Shown here one piece after another: positions 10,985 to 21,335 of a stretch of DNA of 64,000 nt. The first letter of the stretch is position 1; each line of letters starts with the position of its first letter. The notes under the pieces were generated by a model. That model saw only the letters and a list, made by a program, of their open reading frames with translations. It made no database searches and was not told where the DNA came from. The stretch spans positions 496,001-560,000 of the forward strand of contig OZ037932.1 of assembly GCA_964035575.1 (NCBI GenBank), written 5' to 3'. The translations under genes were made by a program, and so were the position numbers. This DNA comes from Rhynchopus sp. YZ270_cl-10. Taxonomy: Eukaryota; Euglenozoa; Diplonemea; Diplonemida; Diplonemidae.

Positions 10985-11508
10985 AGGGGAATTCTTTTTT
11001 TGAATCCAAGGTGTGTCACTATGTGTACCCTGTCAAAAGGGGAGAGGATAAAGGGTGTTGAACTGATTTCTGTGAGGGGAAAAAAATACCCGAGAAAAAA
11101 ATTTTCTTGGAATGTTGTACAAAATGTCCAATACTTTTTGAGTATTCTGCAGTTAAGGATTGGTTGAGGGGAGAGCGGGAGAGGGGGAGAGGGAGCGAGA
11201 GTGAAAAAGGTGGTCCCAAAAAGTATGCATTTTTTTTTTTTTTTTTGGTACAGAGAGATACGGAAGAGAAGACAACGGTGGAGTTTTGTGTGTGTGCACA
11301 AAAAAAATAGGGGACAGAGACAAAACCGCAGAATTTTTTTACCCACGCCTCTGTGGACGCAGAAACCGCTTCTCTGTGGGGGTTATCGAAAGAAATCTCT
11401 ATTTAAAAAAAAAACATCCAAATCATTAAAAACAGTGTACACTGCCCAAAAACCCTCGCTTTTTTTTAATCCCCCCTCCCCCTCCCCCTTACCCGCTCCC
11501 CTCTCCCT
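10985..11508. other. gene-free stretch
   Basis: Purine-rich runs (GAGAGCGGGAGAGGGGGAG at about 11169) and T/A homopolymers between two minus-strand genes. Nothing else recognised. Confidence 0.4.
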
Positions 11509-12522
11509 TCAGCATTCTTCTTTATCTTTGGTGCCTTCTTTCGTTGGTGTCTCAGGCTTTTTCTTCTTGAGGTTGATGCGGACGATGGAGTACCACACCC
11601 CGCCTGCGAGGTTGAGGATCAGACCCGCTGCACCTAGTGTGGTAAGTTCTGTTTCGAAGATGATGAGCCCCGCAATGGAGGTGACGGCAGCCTTGAGGTT
11701 CCCTGCTACCGCGTGGGTGAGCGGGGTGTTCAGCGTACAGTCCAAGAAGATCACTACATTGAGGAATAGAATCGACACAACGTTCACCACACAGTGCATT
11801 GCGCCGGTCTGCATATCGACACCACCCTTCCACAGATTGTCGCCCCTCCAATGTGTCGTAAACGTCAGCAACACACCCATCAAAACCGATGACACAACCG
11901 AATTTAAATACACCACTGAAAGCACCGAATCCAACGCAGATGTTGCCTCCGATTTTTTCGACTTTTTTGCCACAGTTTTTGACAAAACAAACGCAAGACC
12001 TTGCCCAGCACAGGAGAGCAGACCGTACACATAACCCTGAAAGCTAAATTCCAGATCATTCCACCCAGCCACAATGGTTCCCCCGGTCATTACCAGGAGT
12101 GCAGGGATAACTGCGTACGTTGCAGACGTCTTTTCGAGGAATAGCTCCCCTACCCAACAGGCTAAGATGGTAAGACGCTTGAGAGCACCGAACATAGGTA
12201 TGCTAACGTAGAACAGAGAACAGAGGCCAAAAGCAACATTTGCGGCATATGCGATGGCAACAATGAACTGCTCGCGGTTGTTGGTATCAATGGTCACAAC
12301 GGAGGCATTGACGGTCCCCACCATCGCCCCTACCTTCAGCAGAATCACCGTTCCCACACCCTGCACAAAAAACAAAAAATTGCTGTCCGCGACGATCCCA
12401 TTCAAAATCGCCTTGTTCGACACCGTCGCCCACGCTGCCGTCGCTACAAAGAGAGAGACCAACGCCATGCTTTGGGAATACGATATCTCACCATTTGCAC
12501 CTGGTTGGAATAAGCCTAGCAT
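11509..12522 (-). CDS. nucleotide-sugar transporter paralogue 1 (DMT/SLC35-type)
   Basis: A 337-residue polytopic protein with about ten hydrophobic segments, typical of the drug/metabolite transporter superfamily nucleotide-sugar branch (300-350 aa). It would exchange a nucleotide-sugar for NMP across the Golgi or ER membrane. Diagnostic features are GALKRLT (112-118), reminiscent of the GALN/GALK motif of GDP-mannose and related SLC35D transporters, and NTPLTHAVAGNLK (265-277), the family's conserved region near the ninth helix. The lysine-rich cytosolic tail (KKKKPE) could act in Golgi/ER sorting. The start MLGLFQPG sits just after a GGA-repeat-rich leader; an internal start at MALVSLF is possible. 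It is clearly paralogous to the gene at 21336-22481. Substrate cannot be inferred with confidence. Confidence 0.9.
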   Translation of the reverse strand: MLGLFQPGANGEISYSQSMALVSLFVATAAWATVSNKAILNGIVADSNFLFFVQGVGTVILLKVGAMVGTVNASVVTIDTNNREQFIVAIAYAANVAFGLCSLFYVSIPMFGALKRLTILACWVGELFLEKTSATYAVIPALLVMTGGTIVAGWNDLEFSFQGYVYGLLSCAGQGLAFVLSKTVAKKSKKSEATSALDSVLSVVYLNSVVSSVLMGVLLTFTTHWRGDNLWKGGVDMQTGAMHCVVNVVSILFLNVVIFLDCTLNTPLTHAVAGNLKAAVTSIAGLIIFETELTTLGAAGLILNLAGGVWYSIVRINLKKKKPETPTKEGTKDKEEC

Positions 12523-12640
12523 TGTGTGTATGGGAGGAGGAGGAGGAGGAGGAGGGAGGAGGGGTGTATTTTTCGGGGGTTTTAATTATTTGGCTCCCTG
12601 TGCGGTGGCGGGGGGGTGAAAGGAGAGGGGAAAAGAAAGT

Positions 12641-12720
12641 TGACTTGAAATACAAAAGCCCTCACTACCTTAGCAGGGTGGACACCCAAGCATGCAGTCA
12701 AATACATCCATTTTCGTTTT
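12641..12720 (+). repeat. repeat R1, copy 2 (diverged)
   Basis: TGACTTGAAATACAAAAGCC, GGGTGGACACCCAAGCATGC and CATCCATTTTCG are recognisable; the CTCGTG core is changed. It lies about 120 bp upstream of the 12522 start codon. Confidence 0.75.
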
Positions 12721-12734
12721 ACATATGAGCATAA

Positions 12735-12780
12735 AAGTTTGCAAAAAGATGAACCGAAGGCTCTCGTTGTTTAGTCACCT
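12735..12780 (+). repeat. R4 short form, weak copy
   Basis: AAAGTTTGCAAAAAGATGAA and TTTAGTCACC are kept; the stem is partly lost. Confidence 0.5.
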
Positions 12781-12809
12781 CGCGCTTTCCATCACGAATA
12801 CATTGTTCA

Positions 12810-13235
12810 ATGCCATGCGGGCGTTGGGACAGCAGCAGCAACACGACGAGGGATAGCGAGACCGAGAGGCTGAAGGGGTGCGAGAAGGTGGGCCCAGGGC
12901 AGGGAGGGACGTGGAAAGGTATATCCGCTCTGTTTGTGTTGAAGACGGCTCAGGTGACAGAATTATTTGTCAAAGCTGGAGTTACTCGTGGATCTGGGGA
13001 AAACGCGGACAAATGGGGAAAAGGAGAGGCTTCCAGAACAACCCAGGCGTGGGGTGTTTTGAAGAGACGCTTGAACGGCCACGAGAAGTCTCGCTTACCA
13101 CAGCGTGTCTGTTCGGTTTGTGACAAGACAGCATATGAACGATATCGCCATATCAAAGGAGGATCGAGGATGACACAGAACCCGCGGCATCTCTCATGGA
13201 AGAATCACATTCGTTATCGCAAAGGAGAGGGATGA
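12810..13235 (+). CDS. doubtful 141-aa plus-strand ORF
   Basis: This is an isolated GC-balanced stretch in otherwise A/T-homopolymer DNA. It reads as MPCGRWDSSSN to the end without a stop and contains CSVCDKTAYERYRH near residues 101-114 with later His residues, vaguely finger-like. No family is recognised. The 3' end overlaps a piece shared with repeat R4 (the CACATTCGTTATCGC match at about 13207). It could be an orphan gene, a non-coding RNA, or part of an old mobile element. Confidence 0.2.
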   Translation: MPCGRWDSSSNTTRDSETERLKGCEKVGPGQGGTWKGISALFVLKTAQVTELFVKAGVTRGSGENADKWGKGEASRTTQAWGVLKRRLNGHEKSRLPQRVCSVCDKTAYERYRHIKGGSRMTQNPRHLSWKNHIRYRKGEG

Positions 13236-14226
13236 AGAAGATCGAAGGGGAAACCAAAAAAGGGGCTTTATTTTTTGCGACGTCTCGAAAAAAAAAATCC
13301 CATCAAAAAAGAAAGTTCAGGAGGGGATTAAGACGTTGCCACTTCACTCAAAAAAAAAAACTTGAAAGATGGATCCTCTCGTGCACACACATAATCACGA
13401 ATTGAAAGAATGCGGCCATAACCAAACAATAGAAAAAAAAAAAAGGAAAAAAAAGAAACAAAAGAAAAGAAAAAGGGTGTGGCAAAGAAAGCAGAGAGCC
13501 AAGAGGTGGCGCGTACTTCCTATACGTTTCCCCTCCTAAGCGTATCATCCTTCTTCTCCTTGCAAACAACCGCTGCACCGAAGGATAGTGAAAAAAGTTG
13601 TTTCATATACATTCTTTTTCTGACGAAAAGAAGGTAGAGAGGGTGCTAAAAATGTACCCTGAAAAAAAAAGAAAAATGCGTATCTCGTGGTGATTGTTCA
13701 AAAAAAGGGGGGTACCCTTCTGTTATAATGGCAACAATTATTGATGTTTTCCCTGGTGTGCCCTATATAGGGGTGGTGGTATCTACCTTAGGAGGACCTT
13801 TTTTACACCTTTTTTTAGAAAAATCACACCATTCCCCCTTTTTTGTAGTATAGACTGAAGCAGTACAAATAGGGAAGAAAAACCCACGTTTTTTTTTTTT
13901 TTTTGTGGAAAAGTTTACGATCTGGAAAAAAAGGGGGAACTGTTCGTACAAGAGTCTTGGAAACAAAAGCCATGTTCCGGTTTGTTACCCACTATGCGGT
14001 CCTGAATTGGGTACGCGGTAAGTAGAATGAAAAGAAAATGAAAGGTATTTCATCATAATATTATGCAATCAATAAATTGATAGTATATGGTGAGGGATCA
14101 ACAAAAATGTTCCCATCTTTCTTTTTATGGTGTGTGTTTTGCAAAACGTAGAAAAGAAAAATGAAAGGGAAAAAAAATTGAAATAATGAATGCGGTTGTC
14201 GTGCACAAACACCTTTAAAAAAGGAC

Positions 14227-14259
<33 letters not shown>

Positions 14260-14351
14260 AAAAGGGAAAGTGAGTATGGTGAATTGTTTATTGTGGATGC
14301 GAGTACACTGTATCGCAAGAGGGAAAAAGAAAGCGAAAGGTTTGGTTGAAA

Positions 14352-14380
14352 AGATGAACCCAAGCGTCGCTTGGTCATCT
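14352..14380. repeat. R4 hairpin variant
   Basis: AGATGAACCCAAGCG then CGCTTGGTCATCT: near-perfect inverted repeat with a one-base loop, differing from other R4 stems by paired changes. Confidence 0.75.
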
Positions 14381-14650
14381 AAAAGAAAATGGTGGTTAAA
14401 AAAAATGAGGGGGGGGGGGAGTAGAAGAAGGGGGATGTCTGGAATTTCTGCTCCGGCAAAGAGTTTCATTTTTCCCGAATTTTCCGGAAAAATGTTATCT
14501 CAACCGAAAAAAACAGATACAGAGAGAGAGAGAGAAAAAGGAGAGGGTGTTCGTTTGACTTCAAAGAATTCACAATACATTTTGTATTTCTTATTTTTCT
14601 TGGTTTCTTGCACAAAAGAGAGAGAGAGGGGGCCCATAAGCCTCGCACGG

Positions 14651-14770
14651 AGGACTAGTCAGGGTGTTACTATTACAAATGACTAGTGTTTTACGATTAG
14701 TAGTGGTACACCAGTAACACTAGTAGTATAACATGAGTCGTCACGACTAGTAGTCCCCTGACTAGCTCGA
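14651..14770. repeat. short inverted-repeat element rich in ACTAGT
   Basis: CTAGTCAGGGTG on the left and CCCCTGACTAG on the right are inverted; the interior holds many CTAGT motifs. Ends CAGGG/CCCTG recall hAT-type non-autonomous elements. ACTAGT and ACTAGC flank the two ends. Confidence 0.5.
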
Positions 14771-15400
14771 GGGGCGTCAATACTATCTGGCGAACCGACA
14801 GATTTTTTTTTTTTTGGGTGCGGACTCGCAACAACTATTTGACCCCCCCAGTAATCGCCTTACAAACTAAAAAGAATGGAAAGCAAAACGTTTTTTTTTT
14901 TTTTTTTGTTTTTGTGCGATCAATTTGCGCCATTATTTTTGATGAAACACGGGAATTTTTATTTTTTGTATCGACATTCGCCCACTCTGGTGGGTTCTGC
15001 ACAACAATGTCGCCCCGAATGAGGGGGGGGCTAGGATACTTAGTATACTTCACTACAGAGACAACTCCGCATCCCTATAGTGTGGGTAGAGATGAGATAT
15101 CAAGAAATCGAACCCCCAAAAAAAGTGGGGTTTTTTTTCTCTCGAATTTGGGTATCTTTCCTCGCACACCTCAACTTCAAGTATGCAAGGCAAAGACACA
15201 TTTTGTGTGGTTTTCATTTGAGCTTTTTGATCACAAATACCGTACATAACATGATGTTGGGAACAGTGCATGCACATTGTTCAAAAAAATGTGTGCAATG
15301 CCCAACACATTCACGTATATGGCGAAATAATCTTTTGTAGGGAAAGACACGTTATTAAGAGAAATGCCTCGCCGTTTTCACACCCATTTTCTGAGAAAAG

Positions 15401-15499
15401 TCACCTGATTTTGACCCATATTTGCCGGTGTTTGCTAGCCGTTCAACGCCGGCAAAAACGCTGGCAAACACCGGTAAACATGGGTTAAAATCAGGTGGG
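15401..15499. repeat. fold-back element with 35-bp arms
   Basis: Left arm starts TCACCTGATTTTGACCCATA and ends CCGGTGTTTGC; the right arm is its complement (GCAAACACCGG to AAAATCAGGTGG) with about four mismatches. The loop of about 25 nt contains a further AACGCCGGC. Confidence 0.85.
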
Positions 15500-16482
15500 A
15501 AAGGACCTGTTCTAAAATAAAAATGAACAATTCTGAAAAAAAGACAATGTTTTCTTTGGAATTGATCAGACCTTTTTTTGTTGCTGTTTTGTTTTCGTCC
15601 ACAACCGCTCTCCTGTTCCAAAAAAAAGCAAAACATGTGGGGGGAACTCGCAAAACGCAAAACGCAAACCGCAAAACGCAAAACGCGTATAACAGCCTTC
15701 ACCATCTTTCCTTCTCGCTTTTTGGCAAATCGGGAGGTGCGCCTGCAGACAGACAACAAAAAAAAAGGAAGGGAAATTAAAAGATCATCAGAAGATGTGA
15801 ACAAAAGTGGGGGTTGGTAACATAACAAGAATATACTAAAAGCGCGTTCGTTTTACCAGAGCCTTTTGTGTGGCCTACAGGTAAACAAGACAAAACATAT
15901 TGAAAGGTACAGAGAGTTTAAAGGGCATTCGTGGAAAAATGTGCCTCTGCTCGGACGGTGCTCCTGCTTCGTCACCAAAAAAAAAAAAAAAGTCTTGAAA
16001 GCGCTGACATCGAGGGCCCAGTACTCAAACCAGGTTTTTCGCGCCAGGCATAATGTCGGTGAATCTCCGGACATGTGCACCTTTGGTAAGAACAATAGCA
16101 CGTTCTCATGCTTTAGTGACGCCACTTTTTCGGAACCGCGAGAATGGATTTTTTTTTCTTTTTGCACAGCGAACGAAGCCCGGAAAGAAAACTTGAAACA
16201 ATGAATTGACACGAAACGTACATTCTCGAAGAGGGGGGGAGAAAGGTTGGGGGGAGTTTATGGTGAAAAATAAAGTAGAAATTTAAATCTGTTATCAATC
16301 AGGCACTATATCACCAAAAAACGCTGGTTATGCGAAGGCTTCGGTGTTTCAAAGTCGCGCCATCCTTGTTGAGAAATAGGGATAAGATGATACTCATAGA
16401 GTCTCTCGCACTTAGCAATCTTATCACAGCGTTGAACAATCAAAATGAAGTTCGAAGAACAAAGGGGGCAACACATTCACAA

Positions 16483-16513
<31 letters not shown>

Positions 16514-16806
16514 ATAACATTATACCAACTGATCTGTCCTCACTACGCTACTATGTCCTTTTTTTCGTTGACCGCAGCAAAAACAAATACACTTCGTGTA
16601 TGCAAAAAACCCCCCACTCTCGTTGTGGGTTACGTGAATGTTTGTGCATCGACCCCCCAGGAACAAATAACAAAGAATAGGCTTGGAAAGATGAAACTAA
16701 CCCTTTTGGCTTTGTATAAAAAACCTTGGGGTTTTCCCAACACGTTTTCACCCTTTGGGCAAAGGCTGCAGTGAAAATCAACCTCAAACCGCTTGCGTGT
16801 GAGAAA

Positions 16807-16862
16807 AAGTTGGTCAGATGATCCTAAGCAGGTGCAAAGTACTAAATGCTTAGTCACCAAGA
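16807..16862 (+). repeat. R4 short form
   Basis: AAGTTGGTCAGATGATCCTA, then a CTAAGCA...TGCTTAG stem around a 15-nt loop, then TCACCAAG. Confidence 0.75.
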
Positions 16863-17213
16863 AAACCAGGAGGGGAGGAAAAAAAATGGGAGGGGAAGTG
16901 GGATGTAATCAGAATGAAGTAATCAAACCGATGCTGGTATTGCTAAAAAGGAAAAAAATAAACCATTTTTTGGTGTTTTTTGTTACAGAATTTCCTTATA
17001 GGCATCCATGGGATATCATGGTGTTTCGCGTAGGAACGACGGCGACTACATGTACCCAGTAACCTGCTTTTTTGCATGATATGACATGCATTTTGACCCC
17101 TCCTCGGTGGGGCCGCACTACCCAAAAAAATGCATGCCACAACATGGACAAGGTATATTATGTAGCGTGGTACTCAGGGCACATAGACCCCATGAATGGG
17201 GATGGGATGCGGG

Positions 17214-17335
17214 CTAATGGTGGCAGTATTGTGATGGGAGCCCATTGGAATACGCAAAATACATCATAATACACATTTGTGATGTATTTTTGATGTATTT
17301 TTTGCGTATTCCAATCACAATACTGCCGACATTAG
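17214..17335. repeat. 122-bp fold-back (MITE-like) element
   Basis: Outer arms CTAATG/CATTAG, then GGCAGTATTGTGAT and ATCACAATACTGCC, then TGGAATACGC and GCGTATTCCA, then AAAATACATCA and TGATGTATTTT. The left arm has an extra GGGAGCCCAT insert. Nearly the whole element is an inverted repeat. Confidence 0.88.
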
Positions 17336-18006
17336 ATTTGGGGGGGATGAGGGCCATAGCTCATCTACACAAATATTGCAATATTGATTGCAAAAAAAAA
17401 AGGGGGGCTGTGCTCTCGGAACTACGGTGAGATGGGGAAAGAGTGCTCTAGAGAAGAGTGCAAAGAGGGGAGAGAAGGGATACTAAAAACAAATATAAAG
17501 CAAATAAACAAAAGGGGGGGGGGAAAGAAAGTTGAAAAGTTGAATGCACCCCACAGTGGTAGGGTACACGCATACACACAAAGGAAGTCTTTATGAGAAC
17601 AGATTGCAAACCCCAAAAATAATTTTTTCGTGTTCGTTCAAAAGGAAGGTTGATACGATGCACCACCTTAAAAAAACCCTGCCCCCTTTCTAAGATGCAC
17701 ACGCCACTCTCTCTACTTTCAGCAACGCACATCAAAAGGCGGTGGCTAACATTCCACAGCATTCAAACCATTTTTTTCCCCAAAAAAATTTTTTTAGACA
17801 ATATCATCTGCCAACCAATCTTGATAAAAATAACAGTGTGTTTTTCGTTGAACGCAACTGTGTTCAAGGGGAAATACTGGTATACACGATCTGAACGATG
17901 GCTTTCTTTTTTTGTCTTCTGAACACACTACGTGTTAGGGGGAAAAAAATGGGGAAATTACCCCCAAAAAAGCACCCCCTTCGAACCCACCTTTTCCTCA
18001 CCCATT

Positions 18007-19884
18007 TTAGACCTCACCGTCAGACAATGTGCCGCTGGGTATTGAGGAGAGATCTATCTCTTCTGTTGGTAGCTCTGTCGCAACTTCTTGCCCTTCGACA
18101 ACTGGTTGTGCGTCTACACAGACACCGAGCTCGGCGTCTTCTTCTCTTCGACTTTTTGGACAGCACTTGACTCCTTTGGATTCGACACAGCGGAGGACGA
18201 AGAGGGCGGAGATGGACGCTACGACGATGCTTGTTACACCCATCACGACGGCGAAGACCACTCCTTGAGAGGACTGCAGCAGGGTCGAAAACGATTGGGA
18301 AGAAGGATCCGAACTGTTCGAAGGAGAGGTAGTTTGAGTCAGACGCCTCTCCCTTATTGGCACCAACGTCGGCTCTATTACATGCGGTGCCTCCGTCGTT
18401 GGGGGCGTGGTCTCTGTCAGATTCACTTCCGCTGCTGTCTCGAACATCTCCCACGTCAACTTAAACCTCGCCGCCGCATTAGCAGGCACCCTCAATATTA
18501 CCTCAAAGAACTCCCTGCACCGGAACGCCCCACGCCTTCCCACATTGGCATGTACCAACCTTTCCCCCACAGTGAAATAAACAAGCGACACAGAAAACGC
18601 TAGATCCGGCACTTCGAAGGAAACATACGGCTTTTTTGATGTGCATGGAACACACCAGACGCGGGTCCCCTCGCTAGGCCCTGTGGGTGGTGGTGCGGCG
18701 CCGTTCAAAAAATTTGGCGGGCGGAGGAGGGTTGGTTTGAATATATCGGTTCGGCCCTCTACTTGAACACCTTCCGCGAAGACTGAAAGGTGTGTTACGG
18801 TGTCGGAGGTGAGGGGACACCATTGGAGACTGCTGTGGTGCACCCAACTAATGCTTATGGGTCTGGCCGCCCCAGCGACACTCTCCTTTGGTTCGTAGAA
18901 GATGCTAAACTCCCCTTCAACGCAGGTTATCGACTCTGTCGGGTTTCTGTTTTGCAGCAACACCGACGACCCCCCAGAAACCAATAGCAAGACGTCATCT
19001 GGGGTGATGTCTGCGCGGGACACCCGCAGCGCGATGTTCCCTGTACAAGAGATCTGCCAGCACGCACGAGAGCGACCATCATAAGTCAGCATATGCCCTG
19101 CACCTTCTATAGCAATGCAAGGTGTCGCATCACCCAGCGTTCTTCTGGGCGCATAAACCGATTTTGCGGGGTCTTTGAACCGTTCCATCCGGAGGGTCCT
19201 GCTTAGGTGTGTAGTGTTTGCTCTGGGTCGAAAGTTGATAATCGCTTCGCCAGAGGGGAATCGTGTTGCAGGAACGTTCAGGTGTAGTGTGCTTGAAAGC
19301 TCTGCGACCAGGTTCCCTGAGACGTCGCTAACGTAGAGGCGATCTCCTTCTAATAGCTTCGACCCTGCGAAGGAGAGTTGCAGAACTATCATTAGTTGTG
19401 GGAGGCGCCAGCATGCAGCGTGGGAGGGGGTGCAGGTCATAACCGGAGCGGATCCGTTCAATGAGTCGCAGGCTAGGATAGGTGTGCGTTCCTCCCTCGA
19501 GGCAGTCTCGTGCACTGTCAGGTCGAAGCCGGTTTGTCTGTCGGGGCTGCGTCCGATGTATTGCATGACCATATCCTCACCGACAGTGCACACCACCGGG
19601 AAGGGGTCTGTTGTAAGGTACGCCATCCGCCATGTGTTTGTAAACACCCGAAGGTGCCCCCTCGCCCCGGGGTCGTTTCTGACTGCTTGAAACACAACGC
19701 TTCCGGTCCTGCACGGAACGAACCAGCAGATGTCATAATCCCCCGTCACCGGGACTCCATCAAAGGCTGCGGGAAAGGCAATGCGCTCGCTCACGTAAGG
19801 CATGCATCTGCCTGCAAAGCGGGGCTGCACGATGGGGAGGAAGAGAGTCGCGAAGAGTGCAGTGGACAGTGAGGGTTGCAGCAT
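18007..19884 (-). CDS. type I membrane protein with CUB-like ectodomain
   Basis: This is 625 residues from MLQPSLSTALFATLF, a good signal peptide; upstream in-frame ATGs are ignored because they would bury it. The large Cys-rich ectodomain holds at least two beta-rich units, each with a CWRL or CWQI start and a following hydrophobic strand pattern (about residues 130-200 and 260-330), similar in layout to CUB or CUB-like domains; this is inference, not a motif match. A Thr/Ser/Pro-rich stalk (about 475-530) precedes one transmembrane helix (about 540-564). A 60-residue cytosolic tail follows, with basic and Cys residues after the membrane (VLRCVESKGVKCCP) and an acidic end. The gene lies between two nucleotide-sugar-transporter paralogues. 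It may be a receptor or surface glycoprotein. Confidence 0.75.
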   Translation of the reverse strand: MLQPSLSTALFATLFLPIVQPRFAGRCMPYVSERIAFPAAFDGVPVTGDYDICWFVPCRTGSVVFQAVRNDPGARGHLRVFTNTWRMAYLTTDPFPVVCTVGEDMVMQYIGRSPDRQTGFDLTVHETASREERTPILACDSLNGSAPVMTCTPSHAACWRLPQLMIVLQLSFAGSKLLEGDRLYVSDVSGNLVAELSSTLHLNVPATRFPSGEAIINFRPRANTTHLSRTLRMERFKDPAKSVYAPRRTLGDATPCIAIEGAGHMLTYDGRSRACWQISCTGNIALRVSRADITPDDVLLLVSGGSSVLLQNRNPTESITCVEGEFSIFYEPKESVAGAARPISISWVHHSSLQWCPLTSDTVTHLSVFAEGVQVEGRTDIFKPTLLRPPNFLNGAAPPPTGPSEGTRVWCVPCTSKKPYVSFEVPDLAFSVSLVYFTVGERLVHANVGRRGAFRCREFFEVILRVPANAAARFKLTWEMFETAAEVNLTETTPPTTEAPHVIEPTLVPIRERRLTQTTSPSNSSDPSSQSFSTLLQSSQGVVFAVVMGVTSIVVASISALFVLRCVESKGVKCCPKSRREEDAELGVCVDAQPVVEGQEVATELPTEEIDLSSIPSGTLSDGEV

Positions 19885-21335
19885 CAGGGGAGGGGATGGG
19901 GGGGATGATGCGTGTTTCCAGACCCCTAGGTGATGGTGGTGGTAAATGTGGTAGTGTGGCAATGCTATGAGTTGGAAGAATCTTTGAACAGAGTGTGTAA
20001 AGTGTGTAATAAATGTTCTTTTGGTGATATTTTTATTCAAATACTGACTACCTGGCCGAAGAGGAAACCTCTTTGAGGCCAAAAAAAGGTGATAATAGGG
20101 AGGTGTGAAATGATGAGGGGCGGATTTCAGTTTTTTGTGTAGTGTGTCAGCCCCATGGGGCATTTTTTTTTTTGTAATTTGAGACATCATTTAAAAAAGG
20201 GGGCGGGGGGCGGGGGGAAAATATTCCTTTTTCGGCCGTCGCAGTTGCTGGCTTGCTGGGTTGTGGGGTTGAGAGATGAGTTTCGGTATCGGATCGATTT
20301 GGGATTTTTGGCAAATTTTTTTTTTCTGTTGCTGTGGTCGGAAGCAGACGGGAGAAAGGACAGTGGAATTCGGGTTCCGATCGCACCACAAAAAAAAAAA
20401 AAAAAATCTGAGGCCATCATGTGGACTCCTGGGTTTGGGTTGTTCGCATTCGCAATGTAGGGGAAAACCCTGAAAATAGAGTGCACTTATTCCAGAAGAA
20501 AAAAAAAATTAGAAAGCACTCTTGGGGGAAATAAGAAGAATAGTTTTGTAAGACAAACGCCTCTCGTAGTTAGCCATTTTGATTACAAATGGAGAAGCGC
20601 AGTGCAAAAAAAAACGTCCTCTTGTGGGGGGCGCAGACACTGATTCTCCGGGGGTAATCGAAATGGGCTTTGAATTTGGAAATTTGAAAGAAAAACTAAA
20701 CTTGGTACTCCTGATAACCCCATTTTGCGTACTTGCTGCGTGCTTGCTGCGCACTTTGTGCACGAAAAAAAAATACAGGAATACCCTATATTGCGTACTT
20801 GTTGCGTACTTAGTGCGTAGTTGTTGCGTACTTGGTATTTTTTATTTCAGGAGCACCAAAACTAACAGTTTCTGTTGTTTCATTATCAGATACGAAAATG
20901 ATCAACGTGCATTTTTGTTGTGTTTGTTGTTGAGAAAATGAACGTAACTCACCTAGTCACCTATTGAACTACCTTTAAAAAAAAAGCTTCTGGGCGGAAA
21001 CAACCCTGTCTGAAAGTCACTGAATGAAAATCACAACGAATTGTGATATTGACAACACACACAATACACACCTCTAAACTAATTACTCTTTTTGTTGCTG
21101 TCGAAAAAAGACAACAAATATCGCAAAAAAAAAAAACAAAAAATGTTGAAATATTCCTAAAACTCAGATGTTCACTTTTTCTTCCAAATTCCAAATCCAA
21201 AAGATTCCAAACCTAATCCCCAATAAGCAACACACCCCCAAGGACTTTCCCTCCTCCCCACCCCCCTCCAAAAAGAGGGGGTTCGATAACCCTCCTAAGC
21301 CTCTGTACTTCAACCCTTTTCTCCTCCTCCTCTTC
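19885..21335. other. gene-free stretch with R10 and a GCGTACTTG array
   Basis: Between two membrane-protein genes. R10 copy at 20600-20665 (GCGCAGACACTGATTCTCCG). Imperfect tandem TTGCGTACTTG/GTTGCGTAC units at 20724-20762 and 20791-20836. The rest is homopolymer-rich. Confidence 0.5.

Larger units (their letters stand above)
13236..18006. other. 4.8-kb gene-free region
   Basis: Only homopolymers, R4 hairpins (14352-14380, 16807-16862) and fold-back sequences (14651-14770, 15401-15499, 17214-17335) are seen. Open frames here are short and low-complexity. An R9 copy (GCAATCAATAAATTGATAGT at about 14065) recurs at about 55345. Confidence 0.5.

Noticed and set aside
15090-15130. TTCGAT-type B-box sequence on the minus strand
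   Set aside because: No T-stem pairing and no A box at suitable distance.
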